DNA from: Adiantum capillus-veneris
Taxonomy: Eukaryota > Streptophyta > Polypodiopsida > Polypodiales > Pteridaceae
NCBI GenBank assembly: GCA_014529385.2
Contig: CM043965.1
Coordinates: 60,781,433 to 60,845,432, forward strand
DNA: 64,000 nucleotides
Reading direction: 5' to 3'
Part shown: piece by piece, positions 35,407-49,689 of the stretch
Layout of the letters: every line of letters begins with the position of its first letter
Position numbering within the stretch: position 1 is the first letter of the stretch
Translations under genes and position numbers: made by a program
Notes under the pieces: generated by a model
What the model saw: the letters and a program-made list of their open reading frames with translations, nothing else
The model's database searches: none
What the model was told of the DNA's origin: nothing

Positions 35407-36324
35407 TTGCTAAGTTTGATGAATTTAAGATCAGGAAGACACATTTTTAGAGACCAAAAGGTGGCAGGTGATCAGGGTAGTTTAGTGTCCACCGAGGAGA
35501 GTGTAACTCAGGCAAGGCTAGATCCACTAGCACCGATTATCGAGGAGGGTAGTGATACTGACACTTCATCCGATAAATCCTTCTTCATGATGGGTAGTCA
35601 ACAGCCAGGAGGTTTCACCTATGAAGGACCAATTCCAGGAGGAAGCACCTCCCTAAATCCTTTGAACGATTCCAAGTTCACTGTAATCTTCTTAGAAGGA
35701 ACAAACTCTAGGAGAGCCCTAGTTTATTTTGACTATCGAGGACGCAAGCGTATTTGTATTGAAGAAAGGCCTGCTCAGAGACTGGAGATAATTCGAGTCT
35801 ATGATGATGGAGATAGATTCCGAGACGAAAAGGGGAACCACTATCTAATAGTTAGTAACCTTGAGGATTACAATAGATATGGAGATAACGTGGCAAAAGA
35901 AAAAATGGTTTCAGAAACTCAAGAACCGCCTCCAAACATTGATCGACCTGGAGCGCTTTTTATGTATGATAAGAAAACAACCAGGGTCTCAACTTATAAT
36001 GAGAATGTGGGAATTTACAAGCATGAGAGCGAGGGAATAGTCTCTTACTTTCGTTGCAAAGAACCCTACCCAAACGAATTAAGCAAAGACAAGGTTCTTT
36101 ACTTATTCTCTTATGAAATTGCTATGGGGAAGGATATCGTTTTTGTTGATAGGTACGGGCGAGAATACAAACGTATTCTCCCAGAGGAGGTAGAAAGGGC
36201 AACAATTCCAGAAACATCAACATATGTCCCCGAAGAAGTGCCAAGGGTCACCTACACCCCTAGCAAGTTGACAAATCCATTTTCAGAAGAATATGACGCG
36301 ACCTCACATTCTACCCGACAATAG
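35407..36324 (+). CDS. 305-codon ORF of the OTA element, function unknown
   Basis: This is the longest non-repetitive plus-strand ORF outside pol, placed between the leader and the start of gag. Some OTA elements (Ogre) carry an extra ORF of unknown function in that place. The start at 35407 has another Met at codon 5, in MNLRSGR, which may be the true start. Residues 46-58 are acidic and Ser/Thr-rich. Three short similar stretches, at residues ~108-120, ~138-150 and ~247-260, share a D-x-x-G-R/N-x-x pattern followed by Ile/Val and acidic residues, which suggests a small repeated beta unit. No membrane segment, zinc finger or catalytic motif is seen. It could instead be the amino-terminal part of gag. 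It is full-length and free of stops in a decayed neighbourhood. Confidence 0.6.
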   Translation: MLSLMNLRSGRHIFRDQKVAGDQGSLVSTEESVTQARLDPLAPIIEEGSDTDTSSDKSFFMMGSQQPGGFTYEGPIPGGSTSLNPLNDSKFTVIFLEGTNSRRALVYFDYRGRKRICIEERPAQRLEIIRVYDDGDRFRDEKGNHYLIVSNLEDYNRYGDNVAKEKMVSETQEPPPNIDRPGALFMYDKKTTRVSTYNENVGIYKHESEGIVSYFRCKEPYPNELSKDKVLYLFSYEIAMGKDIVFVDRYGREYKRILPEEVERATIPETSTYVPEEVPRVTYTPSKLTNPFSEEYDATSHSTRQ

Positions 36325-36902
36325 ACGTTCAACTACCAAAACCAACCAGCAACCCGACCATCATTGCAGGCATGGCTTAGATAGAGTGCAACATTAGAAA
36401 AGGACCGAAATTGATATGGTTATCAAGCCGCACGAGGGCTAAGGGATTTACAAGAACCACCACTCTATTCACGGTATCAAGGCGAGAGTAAGCCAAAAAC
36501 TCGAGGGTCAACAGAGCCTAGAAGACCACCCATAGAACGAGTTCGAAGAGATGAGCCATCTCTTGCAAGAACCGTCAGAAATTACGGCTTAGGAGCACCA
36601 CTGGGAGAGGAACCCACCCACTACCGAAGGCCAGAGGAAGTATATAGATTGGGACGAGGAGATCCAATGATGAGATTGTAGACCATCGTCGAATTAGACC
36701 TTCTCAGGTGCAAAAATGGGTAAACAAGAAATACACAAGAAACAGTGATCCCAGGGATCATGTAGCAGCCTTTGTGCGTGTAATTAGAGCTGAAGAGGTG
36801 TTAGATTTCCCTACCCAAGTTGCAGGGTTTGGACCAACCGTGCTACAGACGGGAGCATGGCTGCCCTGCAAATCATCCAAGATAACACAATATAACACAT
36901 AA
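36325..36902 (+). pseudogene. Start of OTA gag, broken and truncated
   Basis: After the TAG of the 305-codon ORF the frames carry stops, but Pro/Arg-rich pieces continue. At 36708-36902 one reads WVNKKYTRNSDPRDHVAAFVRVI, which fits the beginning of a retrotransposon gag capsid domain (Y-x-x-x-x-DP-x-x-H-x-A-x-F). The similarity ends near 36900. Protease, pol and the 3' LTR are not found in the window. Confidence 0.6.
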
Positions 36903-37759
36903 ATCGGCAAATCCCCATACCTGACGAATCCCATAGCACGGAATCAAAGCCATACGCGAACAAAGAGAGAGAGATTGAGAGTGCGAGAGGATAAAAGAGC
37001 GCGTGCAGGCGCACCTCCTATACCGGAGTGCTACGCCGGCATGGCGAGAGAGAAGAGGGAAGAGGAGAGAGGAAGTACACGGACACTGGGTGCAATCTCC
37101 CCCCGTGCAAGAGTGACCATTTTCCTCTTGCACATATTTGTTATATAGATTTCTTGAATGGTCAAATTGGTTACAAACTGGCCAGCCGGTCATAAATGGC
37201 CAAAGCTCATAAAAGAGCACTTGAATAATAAAATGTACAATATATATATTTCCATTCGCATAGGCCTAGCTCGGTCTATTCTTTTCCACCTGTCAGCTGC
37301 AATAAATAATAAAATGTCAATTCTATAACATACCTCTCTGTTGGAAAGCAACTGTCCTCAGTTGCGAATATAAAAATCTGCAAACAATACTTGTCAAAAA
37401 CAGTGATTAGTATGTTGTGTCAAAAACAACACATAATAAAAGAAAAATTTATGAGACTAAACAACATTAGCTTATGCCTGCCGTCATCCACCTACTACCT
37501 ATTCTAGTGTCCCATACCACTAGAATAAGCAGTATATGTCATACCTTGATGAATCAGGATATCATTGGTCACACTCATCATCAGTCTCATAATGTCGAGT
37601 CTCATCACATAAACACTTCCATAAGAATCACCAGATACCAAATCCCAATCCAATTCCAATTCCACAATATAAGTCCAAATTCAAATCACTTTCATTATGT
37701 ACCCGGGTAACAAAATCATACCAGTTACAGTGGTGGCCAGCCACTACAGCATGATTTTG
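36903..37759. other. Unassigned sequence
   Basis: A GA-rich and GC-rich stretch (36960-37090) resembles LTR U3/R sequence in composition but has no partner in the window. No coding domain is seen. Confidence 0.4.
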
Positions 37760-37762
37760 TGA

Positions 37763-37975
37763 TTGGTGTTGCCTAAATCGGCGAATCTACACCAATAAGA
37801 CGTGCTCACTAAATTAGCGAATCTGCACTAATGCTGCCTAAATCGGAGAATCTGCATTTGGTATTGTTTAAAAATTCATGAATCTGTAATTTTCAATGTG
37901 CTGCCTAAATCGGCGGATCTGCACCAGGATGAGTATCTACACACTGCCTACATCGGCGAATCTGTGTGTACGTGA
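37763..37975. repeat. Degenerate minisatellite
   Basis: About six copies of a ~40-base unit with the core gcctaaatcggcgaatctgc, irregular in spacing and sequence (37769, 37807, 37838, 37868, 37904, 37949). A related fragment, AAATCGGCAAATCC, lies at 36901. Confidence 0.7.
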
Positions 37976-40839
<2,864 letters not shown>

Positions 40840-41740
40840 AAAGGAGAGATGAGCACTAGATGGGTGCATGTACAAAAAAAAGAGAGAGAAAAAGGGACGC
40901 AAGTCTTGGCCGCAGAAGTGGCAGCGTAGGAGGAGGAGGAACCATGGCGTTGCCAGCAACAATAGACTCCATGGTTTGCAGGTCGGATGTGGAAGGGGTA
41001 GTTGCATGCTATGAGCGGCACTAGTGTGCACCCTATGGGTAGGTATTGTGCAGCATGAGGTGCTTCGATTACTGGTTGGCAGAAAAAATATACAAAAAAA
41101 ACAAAAAACGCTGAGTTCAACTCGAGTTGGCTCTTCCAGGCGATACATAATTAAATAAAACAAAAGAATTTTTTAGTTAACTATTTGATTTGATTAGGTT
41201 ATGTAAAACAAAAATTACAAACTACTAACTCGAATCAGAAGGGGTCATGGCCTTCTGATTTCTTTTGGAAGAATGGCTTAACTAGGAATAAAAAATAGAG
41301 TTCAATTATTGAACCACTTACATCTAAAGGGACACCTTGCACTATTAGTAACTTTAAATTATGGATAGTAGTTCAGGTCAAAAAATTTAAGTAGGACAAG
41401 GATAACAACTGATAGGTTTTTTGACACCTGTAATATGTATTCAAGGCTAACAGATCTGTTGTTCTGTTTATATGGATGCAGGTGAGAATTCTATCTTTAC
41501 TCAAGAGTTTTTTGACTTTGTTGTTGTCCGACTTTGAAGAACCCTGCCAATTCAACTTGGATGACCTTCACAGCTTTTTTTTTTTTTTGTATAGGATCAT
41601 TGGAATGATGCCTCATTCTAATTATAATATTATACAAAAATGAATCTAAAATAGTCATTTTTGTACAATCTCTATCCAATTATCTAAAGCCAATTGTCTT
41701 TTGAACGTTATGTTCTTTTGTGTATATGTATTAATACAAT
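40840..41740. other. Unassigned, non-coding
   Basis: Low-complexity stretches and a T-run at 41575-41589. No gene is seen. Confidence 0.4.
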
Positions 41741-41758
41741 AACAACAACAACAACAAC

Positions 41759-41816
<58 letters not shown>

Positions 41817-41824
41817 AACAAACA
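41741..41824. repeat. (AAC)n(CA)n compound microsatellite
   Basis: AAC repeats run into a CA tract with two CAAA interruptions near its end. Confidence 0.97.
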
Positions 41825-42700
41825 ACCAAGAGAGCACACAATGGAGATGAAGGCTTCTTCACTACTCAAAATGGTGATAAGGTCTACAAAACATAAGTAG
41901 GAAATACAAAAACATAATAAGGACTAATAGTCAATGTGAAACTGCCATCTCAGTTGGCAAGATAAGCAACCATTACTTGCAGTAGGTAGACCATATTAAT
42001 GAAGTAGTCTAGCTATAGTCCCACTGGCAATGATCCTCGTGCCTGCTACCTCATGCCAATGATAAATGTAGGTAAGAATTCATCTAGGCATACCATGTGT
42101 GGGCTTGATATCTCACTAAGATAGAGTGAGAGAGTATTGTAGAGAAGCTTTATTAAAGCTCAATATAATCTTTTCTAATTTGAGCAAAAAATCCTATCGT
42201 AAGTAATACTCCCATTTGATACACTAAAACATGCCCAAATTTTATGCTAAGTTATTCTAATGTTTGCTATGGACATCAAATAAGGTAGTCTCTAACATCT
42301 TACAATGTTATATGGTTGATCCTATATATATGTACAAAACGAGCATGCCCATGATATGTTGTACCTTTGTGGCATGTTAGAGGGGTAAGTGCCTTAAGAA
42401 GAATTTCCTCCATAAGAAGTCTCCAGAGGTTGAAGGAGACTCCATCAATGTTTGCACAAAACACAAAAAAATGCTCCAAGTTTAGGCTCTGGTGGATTTG
42501 AAGAATTACCATGTGTAAATGTGCTCAACAGGATCAAAGTTGGTGTGTGCCTTGAATTTGTTAGGAAGAATTTGATGGCATCCAAGTATAATGAAACTTG
42601 ATGAGAGTTGGTCAAAGGGAAAAAATTCCAAGCGTTTACATTGTCAAGTTCATTTGTGTTGGATGCATGTAAACATCATGACATGGGCATGTTGCAAGTA
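41825..42700. other. Unassigned, non-coding
   Basis: AT-rich sequence between the microsatellite and the copia element. Nothing recognisable. Confidence 0.4.
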
Positions 42701-42705
42701 TGAAC

Positions 42706-42932
42706 TATTGGAGTAAAGGCACTCTGTCTTTTGCCCCCTCGGACGTCCAATGTCCGGCTGCCCCGCCCACGTGTGTACATACCCTTATTCTTCATTACAT
42801 ATGAGAATTAGGAGCTCCTCATCTTAAGTCTTGTGAGGCTGCTCCACCCACACCGGCTTCTGCTCTTCTCCCTTCTCTACACGCACCACACCGCGCACAC
42901 GCACATGCATCCGTGCACACAGGCATTCATCA
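42706..42932 (+). repeat. Copia 5' LTR
   Basis: It matches 46377-46595 along its length, including a GTGTGTACATAC block and CACATACGAGAAT-like text. It ends ...TTCATCA two bases before the PBS. Confidence 0.92.
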
Positions 42933-42934
42933 AT

Positions 42935-42947
42935 TGGTATCAGAGCT
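42935..42947 (+). other. Primer binding site, tRNA-iMet type (copia)
   Basis: TGGTATCAGAGCT is the standard plant copia primer site, two bases after the LTR. Confidence 0.93.
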
Positions 42948-44960
42948 ACGGCTAGGTGGCGACAATGATCTCTCGGTGGCGACGGAGTTCAGTGCTTGGC
43001 GGCGTCGGATCGGAGGCGGTTCAACATGGATTCGAAAAGTAGATCTCAGAGATCAAGGTATTAGGAGCTTACATTCACTAGCCAAAAGGGGGGAGAGAGA
43101 GAGAGAGATATCAAGTTTTTTATGAGCTAGGGACACTGAGAAGCAGGTCGCTCAGGCTTGGCAGCTTGACAACTGTTCAGTATTTTGGCTATAACTTGAG
43201 CTAAGAAGCTTCGATTTCAAAACTTTTTTTTCAAAACGTAGATCTCTTCAAGATCTACAACTTTGTAGAAGAAATTGTTTTTTGATTCAAGTTGCAGGTG
43301 GTTCCAAAATCCAAAACACAGAGACTGTGTTTTTCAAGACAGTTTGGCGTACAGCTACTTGGAGAGTGAAAGGAGATTGAGAGAAAGCGAATTGTGCGAA
43401 CACACTGGCTACATGTGAGCGAGTAAGCCTGGCGTTATCTGGAATTTGGCCTGAGTTCGGTCTTCTAGCATCGTCTACGGCCTCGAACATTGATGGCTCG
43501 GCTTGGCGCATCGGTTTCCACAACGATTTGCGGCTATTCCGACTAGCGGCGGAAGCTGACGTTGAGCATTTTCTCGACCTCGAGCATAGGCAGCCATAGC
43601 ATTGGCACTTCTCTGCGGCTGCGGAAGAGGGCCATCCCTCGCTTTACGACTTTGACGGTCATCTCCAGTTTCGGCTTCGACGGCACATATCGACATATAC
43701 GGCTTTGATGGATCGTTCTAGAGCGGATTTCTCCCTTGAGCGCACACAGCTCTTGACAGGTTTTTCTGATCGACGTGCTTACCGATCAATGAGGTAGCAG
43801 TTTCCAGTTCTTCAGAGGTTTTGCTTACAGGTTGCGAGCAGCTTGTATATAGTAGTAGAGAGCATTTTTTGCATAGTTTGGTGCAGTTTCAGGCTATGTA
43901 TGCATACGTGGATACAACTTGAGCAGCAATAGCTCACAGGAGTGAGCTAGTTTGCCAGGCTTTTGTAGCGTATGTAGACGATTTGTGGATCTCTTTATTG
44001 ACACATTGTGTGTCTAGTTTTCATGCGATTTGGTGAGAATTTTTTGAGTTTTGCTTAGTTTCTAGGGGAAACTCTGTCGGATTTTTCCTTGATTCTCGCC
44101 ATGGTTTGCACGTATTCACAGTTTTTTCTTTGATGGTTTAGTGGTCGAGTTGACTCCCACTATGGTAGTTATCTGCAATTTTTTGGCTTGCGGTTTGCGT
44201 TGAGTTTTGACTCATTGTGCAAAGGAAATTCTGTTCGTTTTTCCCCGTCTTCTTGCCATAAAAGTTCGCAGTGTTATGCCACCTTCTACAATGGTCGATA
44301 TATTCCCACTTTGACAGTGATACGAGTGCTTATTCAATTTGGACATGGTTTGGTGTTCTTGTACCCACTCTCGCAGGAGTGAGGATTGTGATTATGTATG
44401 CTTGTGTGGCTACAGATAGACAGTCACAAGTTTCACAGGTTTTTGTAGATATCAGGCAGTTTCTCTTGTGGGATGGGTTTTGAGCTAGCTTGTTCTCTAC
44501 TTGCGTATATGGTTATGCGCTTTACGCTCAATTGCACAATTTGTCCCAGCTTATGCTTGCAGAGTTTGCAGATTGTGGAGTTGATATGTTAGTGTCAAAT
44601 TTGATGCGATTGATCATGCTTTTGAGCATTATGTAATGGTCGAGTTACCTCCCACTTTGTTGCCAGTTTGACATGGTTTATGGTTGAGATTGTACTTGAG
44701 GTTTTTCTCAGTTTATAAGAGATATTTTGTCATATTTTCCCAGATTTCTCGCCATAATTTGGCTCTTAGCCATTCATTTATAGTATACGCGTAGTGGTTA
44801 TAGGTTTCCTTTGATTTTGCCTCATGTTCTCACATCGACGCATATTCCGAGTGTGAGACTACATCATGCAGGTTACAGGTTTTCACTATTGAGCTAATGG
44901 TTGGTTTATGCTTGATTAGCATAGTGGTCGCGAGTGATCTCCCACTTTGTTGCCATTTTG
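42948..44960 (+). other. Internal region of the copia element without a gag frame
   Basis: No gag domain can be read before the zinc knuckle; all frames have many stops. From about 44030 the sequence is built of loosely repeated text. TGGTCGAGT...CTCCCACT recurs at 44143, 44637 and 44925, and a TTTTTCC...TTCTCGCCAT block recurs at 44080, 44240 and 44735. Confidence 0.65.
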
Positions 44961-45015
44961 GCGTTCACTTATGGCAACAGACATGTGTGACATTGAGAGA
45001 CGGCAGTCTTGTTCT

Positions 45016-45702
45016 TGCCGATACATGCGTTGTTGGCATTGCGGTCACACAGGGCACATTAGACACCGTTGTTTCAGACGTATGAGACAGTAGTGGAGAT
45101 GTATGCGAGATGCAAATACGGCTTTGACGAATGTTAGAGAGACAATTTGAGTGGCAATCTATGCCAGTGACGATGATGTCATGCTTGCCTCCAATGTACC
45201 TCTTACAGATTTGTCTATGGTTAGCACACTTTCTCCATAGTGGTTACTAGATAGCGATGCAGTTTTTCACATCACACCATGTCGTGAGTGGTTTAGCACA
45301 TTTTTTAGTGAGAGACTTGGTTGTGTGCACTTGGCAGATGGTTCGGCGTTCGACATAGAGGGTGCAAGAGATGTTTGTTTGTCATTGCCTAGTGGTGCGT
45401 CATATACGCTACAACATGTGTGCTATGTTCCTCAACTGAGGCAAAGCTTGATCTCAGTGAGACAGTTGGTAGCTTTTGGTTGTCAGGTACTACTTAGAGA
45501 GAAGTCCTTCCAGATGCATTGCGGTTCACTAGTGATTGCCAGAGGAGCCCACAACGTCCTGGTATATCCTATGCATGGGTCTGAGGTTCGAGATGGCATA
45601 GTCTCGATTTTGTTGCTAGCATGCTTTGAGCAAGAGACGAGATGTGTCTTTTTCACCAATGATCTCCATCATGCTCAGGACACAGAGCATTTAGCTATGT
45701 AG
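45016..45702 (+). pseudogene. Copia zinc knuckle and protease/pre-integrase remnant
   Basis: 45031-45072 encodes CWHCGHTGHIRHRC, an intact C-X2-C-X4-H-X4-C knuckle of nucleocapsid. After several stops, 45241-45702 reads WLLDSDAVFHITPCREWF, the copia protease start with the catalytic DSG changed to DSD, then VHLADGSAFDIEG and CYVPQLRQSLISVRQL, typical of the protease-to-integrase joint. The frame ends with TAG at 45700 before any integrase. It is likely inactive as a protease. Confidence 0.82.
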
Positions 45703-46365
45703 GACATGCTAGTAGACTCTGTAGAGACAAAGATAGAGCAACAGTGCTATAGTGAGACACAGCAGGTGTTGTCAGACTTTGTGCAGGTGGAGGTAGAGCA
45801 GGTCTGCTCCCTAAAGACACAGACATAGCTGCCAGATATGGAGTTTTTGACATGCTCATGTTAGAGGCTGATGAGTTGATGCCAGAATGCACAATTTTGC
45901 CTATGGGTGAGAGGGATGTAGCTTCCCCAGTGACGGTGTTGACACATCCCATATGCGATGGGTAGTCTTGAGGATGCAGTGATTGCAGATAGCACAGGGG
46001 AGGTGAGTATAGCTAGTCTTGTGCAAATTTTGTCAGCGTTTAGGCATCTCATGTTTGACTTTTTACTGTCAAGGCCCGACCTAGCAGCTGCAGTGGGAGC
46101 ATTTGTAGTATGGATTGTCAGCCATACGGTGGCTGACACTAGCATGATGCTTCGTGGAGCTTTGTAGACCATATAGAGTTGTTTGTGGGATTTACATGCA
46201 GGCTCTAGAGTGGGTATGCACACTAGCCTACCACTAGAGCCAATATGACTGTGTGTAGATCGACAGAGTGAGCCAGTGGGCGTAGGTTGAGAGAGTCTCT
46301 CACCTAATTTCTTGTACATACTAGTAGTTTATCTAGTAGGTCTCACTTATCGGCGCATCGTCTTT
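45703..46365 (+). other. Non-coding 3' internal region of the copia element
   Basis: No RT or RNase H traces. It runs directly to the polypurine tract. Confidence 0.55.
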
Positions 46366-46376
46366 AAGTGGGAGAT
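46366..46376 (+). other. Polypurine tract (copia)
   Basis: AAGTGGGAGAT directly precedes the 3' LTR (TGTTGGGG). This is the usual plant copia form and primes plus-strand synthesis. Confidence 0.88.
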
Positions 46377-46595
46377 TGTTGGGGTAAAGGTGCTCCGCCT
46401 TTTGCCCGTCCAAACGTCCAATGTCTGGCCGCCCCGCCCACGTGTGTACATACTCTTATTCTTCATTACATATGAGAATAAGGAGCTCCTCATCTTAAGT
46501 CTTCTGAGGCTGCTCCACCCACACTAGCTTGTGCTCTTTCCCCTTCTTTGCATGCACCGCACCGTGCACGCATCCGCGCACACGTGCACTCATCA
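46377..46595 (+). repeat. Copia 3' LTR
   Basis: It starts TGTTGGGG and ends CACTCATCA, followed by the TGAAC target duplication. Confidence 0.92.
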
Positions 46596-46600
46596 TGAAC

Positions 46601-49562
46601 AAGCCACACAAAGGTCATAAGTGAGACACTTGGCAATATGACATTTTGGATTCAAGAGTCATCTCAAAATGTTAGAGTTTAAGAGGAAGCACATGTAACA
46701 AACTTGATACCTGGCTTAATTTGCCTAATTAAAAGGTTAGCCCACCAGTTAATTGGCATGCCCAATGGGGTGGATGTCATTCAAAATGTGTGGATTGGTT
46801 GCCACTCAAACATAGAGGATGCCTCACAAGGTTGTTTAGGAGCTTTTCTTTTTGGCCATAGACTCATAGAGCATCCTCATAGAATAAGTGTTGTCTAGAA
46901 CTGTTAGATCTATAAATTCACTCTCGTTGTCGGTACTCTCACACCCCTATCCTATCTCTATTCCACAAGTATGTTTTTCTCTCTCCGTCTAATCCTTCTT
47001 CTCTCTCCTTCCCTCGGTACTTATTTCACCTACCTCAACGCCACCATAAAGAGCGTACATATGAGAGAGCTCCATGCTTATGTAAACTCGAAAAAGCATC
47101 ACCTTTAGCCAAAAACCACGAATTGATTAACTTAGAAATAAAATTAACCCTAGCTCAAGTATAGTATCACTTTGTCTATAGATCTAGGGCTTTGCAATGG
47201 AAGATGTGAATGGAATTGCTCGATGCTATTAGTGTCTTTTAATTGTTGAGATAAGAAAGCGGGTGAAATTCAAATTTTTTAAGCACTAGATACCTAGGGT
47301 GAAGGGACAAACTAAAGGACAAAAAAAAAACAAATCTCATGCCGCTTGATGCGTGATGCATCATTTGAGGCGTTGCAGGGTGAAAATGAGAGCTCAACAC
47401 CCATACTTCCAAGTAAACATGGAGTTTTGTTGCACGATAGTCTATACAAAAAACACGCCACCTCTTTCTATTTTTTTGTTTTAAAAATCACAGCTCCCAT
47501 AGCCAGACACACCCAACAAGTCTAAAAAGTACATTCAAGAGCGAGGTTTGATCCCATGATCCTACTAATTAGATAACACCAATTCATCTTAACCATTCCA
47601 TCACTCACCACATTTTGTCCTACAATTGGGGCTTGCTAGACTTAATGTTTGCCCTTCTACTGGGGCCATACTTTTATTGGTCCCTTTACCCTATCTAGAA
47701 AGATGCTTTTGATCCCTCGTCAAAGTAATGGTGTGGCACAATGAGAAGTTGCTTTAGTGGATTCAAATAAATTGCTGCCTTGTAGTTATGAGTTTTTATA
47801 GGCTCTTCTTACCCAAGAATTTTCAAATCTGTTGAGGCTTGTTCAAGATGGAATAAAGAAAAATTTTGTTGCATCACAAAAAGCAGATTGATGATCTATG
47901 GAGAGGATCTGAGTGGTCAATCAGCTAGCTCTCTAATCTTAGAGCGTATGGCCCTAAAAGGTGCCAAGATCAAGGCTAGCTTGAGTCTTTTGGCATGATT
48001 TTTGGATGGATTCAACATCACTAAAAGGTTTAGTTGGAATTAGGGTTGCAAGAAAACACACACAGCTTGAAGAAGACGAAGGAAGTTCAAGACACACAAC
48101 AGAGAGTGTGTTACTTAGTGTGCAATGAAAAGATAGCTAGACCTAGAGTGATGGGCGTATATACAATGCACGGGGGAAAAAACCTCCTAAAGAGGGAAAA
48201 AATGCCCCGACAGTCCTAAGTGTGTTCACACACATCACTACCACATGTTACTTGCACTCCATGGGCATAGAGATTCTTATGGGTGGTCAACTCTCTAGCA
48301 TAGGGCTCTACACACTTGTAAAAGATATATGGATCCCCGTTTGTCTATATAAGCTCTCACAGTGTAATCCGTAAGAACTCACATGGCTTCATTGGTTCTA
48401 ATGAATCTCACGTTCGGTTTGTTGATCAAAGGATGTCTCTCCTCTATGTATTCTCCCAATCCCATTGTTGAAGGCATTGCAATGTTTGTTGTGTTTTTCA
48501 TGTCTTTGAGTGGAATAGAGAACCCTGGTGGTGGGGGTGATTTGTCATTTTTGAGACTCACTCAAAACTCTCAAGATAGTCCTTGACAATCTCACTTTGG
48601 CTTAGTCCAACTTATCCCTTTTTGCCCTTGATCAGGTCTCTCAGAAGTCAGAAATTTGTGACTCTTGGTTTTTGAAACTAGTTCTGGGTACCCCTAAAAG
48701 TCTTGATCTAGGAAACCTAGGAAAATTCAGCTTTAAAACCAAAACTAGTTATGGGTACTCTAAAAGTACTATTGCTCGCAAGCTTTCTACCTGGCTATAC
48801 CTGACTCAATTTGGAGTTGTCTATCAAAAGTTAGAGAAATTTTAGTGAACTACACTTGAAACAAAACTCAAACCAGTTTCGGGACCAGAACACAGAAACT
48901 TTGAATTGTATCTTGGTCTCTTGAAGGTATTTTTAGCTCAAACCTGAGATTTGGGATGTACTTAAGTATGTTTATAAGCTCATCAAGTCATATATCCCCA
49001 TAGTGCTGAGGTACATGGATCGCGATCCATGTTCCTCTGTCAAATTTTTCCCCCAAATTTTGATAGTATGTAGACAAGGTCATGTGCAGACTCTATACAA
49101 ATTTTCATCAAATTCTGAGGTTGAGGTACATGGATCTCCATGTCGAACCACATATGGACTTGATCTCTTGATAGCTTGTTGCAATCGCTGTTCACAAACT
49201 AAATCTCAAGTATTTGTGGATTTGGACTTGTTTTGACAGGTCAAATGGCCAACACTAGGTTTGCAATGTGGTTTTCTGTCTGTCTCTGTTTTGCTCCCTT
49301 TTGACCCAAATTTGCTGGATTTCTTTCCAAAAGGGGATATGTTTCCTTGTGTATGCTCTATCGATCTGGAAAGTTCTAGGTCAAGCTGTCACTAAGGGTA
49401 CATGGATTGCGATTCATGTTTGGAGCCCAAATTGACTTTTCTTGGTACCCTTAGAATCAACATGCTTAGTAGGTCCTATGGTATCATTTTTTTTGAAAAT
49501 GGACCTCTGGATTGAAAATTAGGTCAATTCTCACTCTTTGTCAGACTTCAGAGTACTTGGTA
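46601..49562. other. Unassigned sequence with palindromic words
   Basis: No coding domain. From 48660 the text becomes loosely repetitive, with TGGGTACC/TGGGTACT words (48687, 48753) and ACATGGAT palindromes (49014, 49133, 49398). The style resembles the leader of the OTA element at 33.6-35.4 kb, so part of this may be the leader of another retrotransposon. Confidence 0.45.
49014..49033. repeat. Perfect 20-bp palindrome
   Basis: acatggatcgcgatccatgt equals its own reverse complement and is flanked by GAGGT and TCCTC, which extend the symmetry imperfectly. Decayed relatives lie at 49133-49148 and 49398-49417. Confidence 0.9.
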
Positions 49563-49675
49563 GTTCCCACCTCAAGCTCAGCTCTAGCTTACCTAAGGTC
49601 AAAGGAATTTTACACTAACTATTAGAGGTCTTCAATGAAGCTAACCCTAAGGTGCTTATTCTCCATTGGTTAACC
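49563..49675 (-). repeat. Inverted repeat arm, LTR piece in reverse
   Basis: The reverse complement matches 52966-53078 over 113 bp with few mismatches. The partner lies inside the 3' LTR of the chromovirus that starts here, so an LTR piece sits in reverse just before pol. Confidence 0.88.
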
Positions 49676-49689
49676 TTTCCTCCAAAATG

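Larger units (their letters stand above)
42706..46595 (+). mobile_element. Non-autonomous Ty1/copia element, complete
   Basis: It has two LTRs of about 220 bp (42706-42932 and 46377-46595), a tRNA-Met PBS, a polypurine tract and a perfect 5-bp target duplication TGAAC (42701-42705 and 46596-46600). The internal region of 3.4 kb codes only for a zinc knuckle and a copia protease region; integrase, RT and RNase H are absent. It was presumably mobilised by proteins of a full copia element. The LTRs differ at many places and the left one starts TA instead of TG, so the insertion is not young. Confidence 0.92.

Noticed and set aside
41655-41900. Short frames on both strands through the CA tract
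   Set aside because: They are translations of the microsatellite (Cys-Val or Thr-His runs).
48034-48586. Short frames of 60-67 codons at 48.0-48.6 kb
   Set aside because: No motif, and overlapping frames on both strands; the length is expected by chance.
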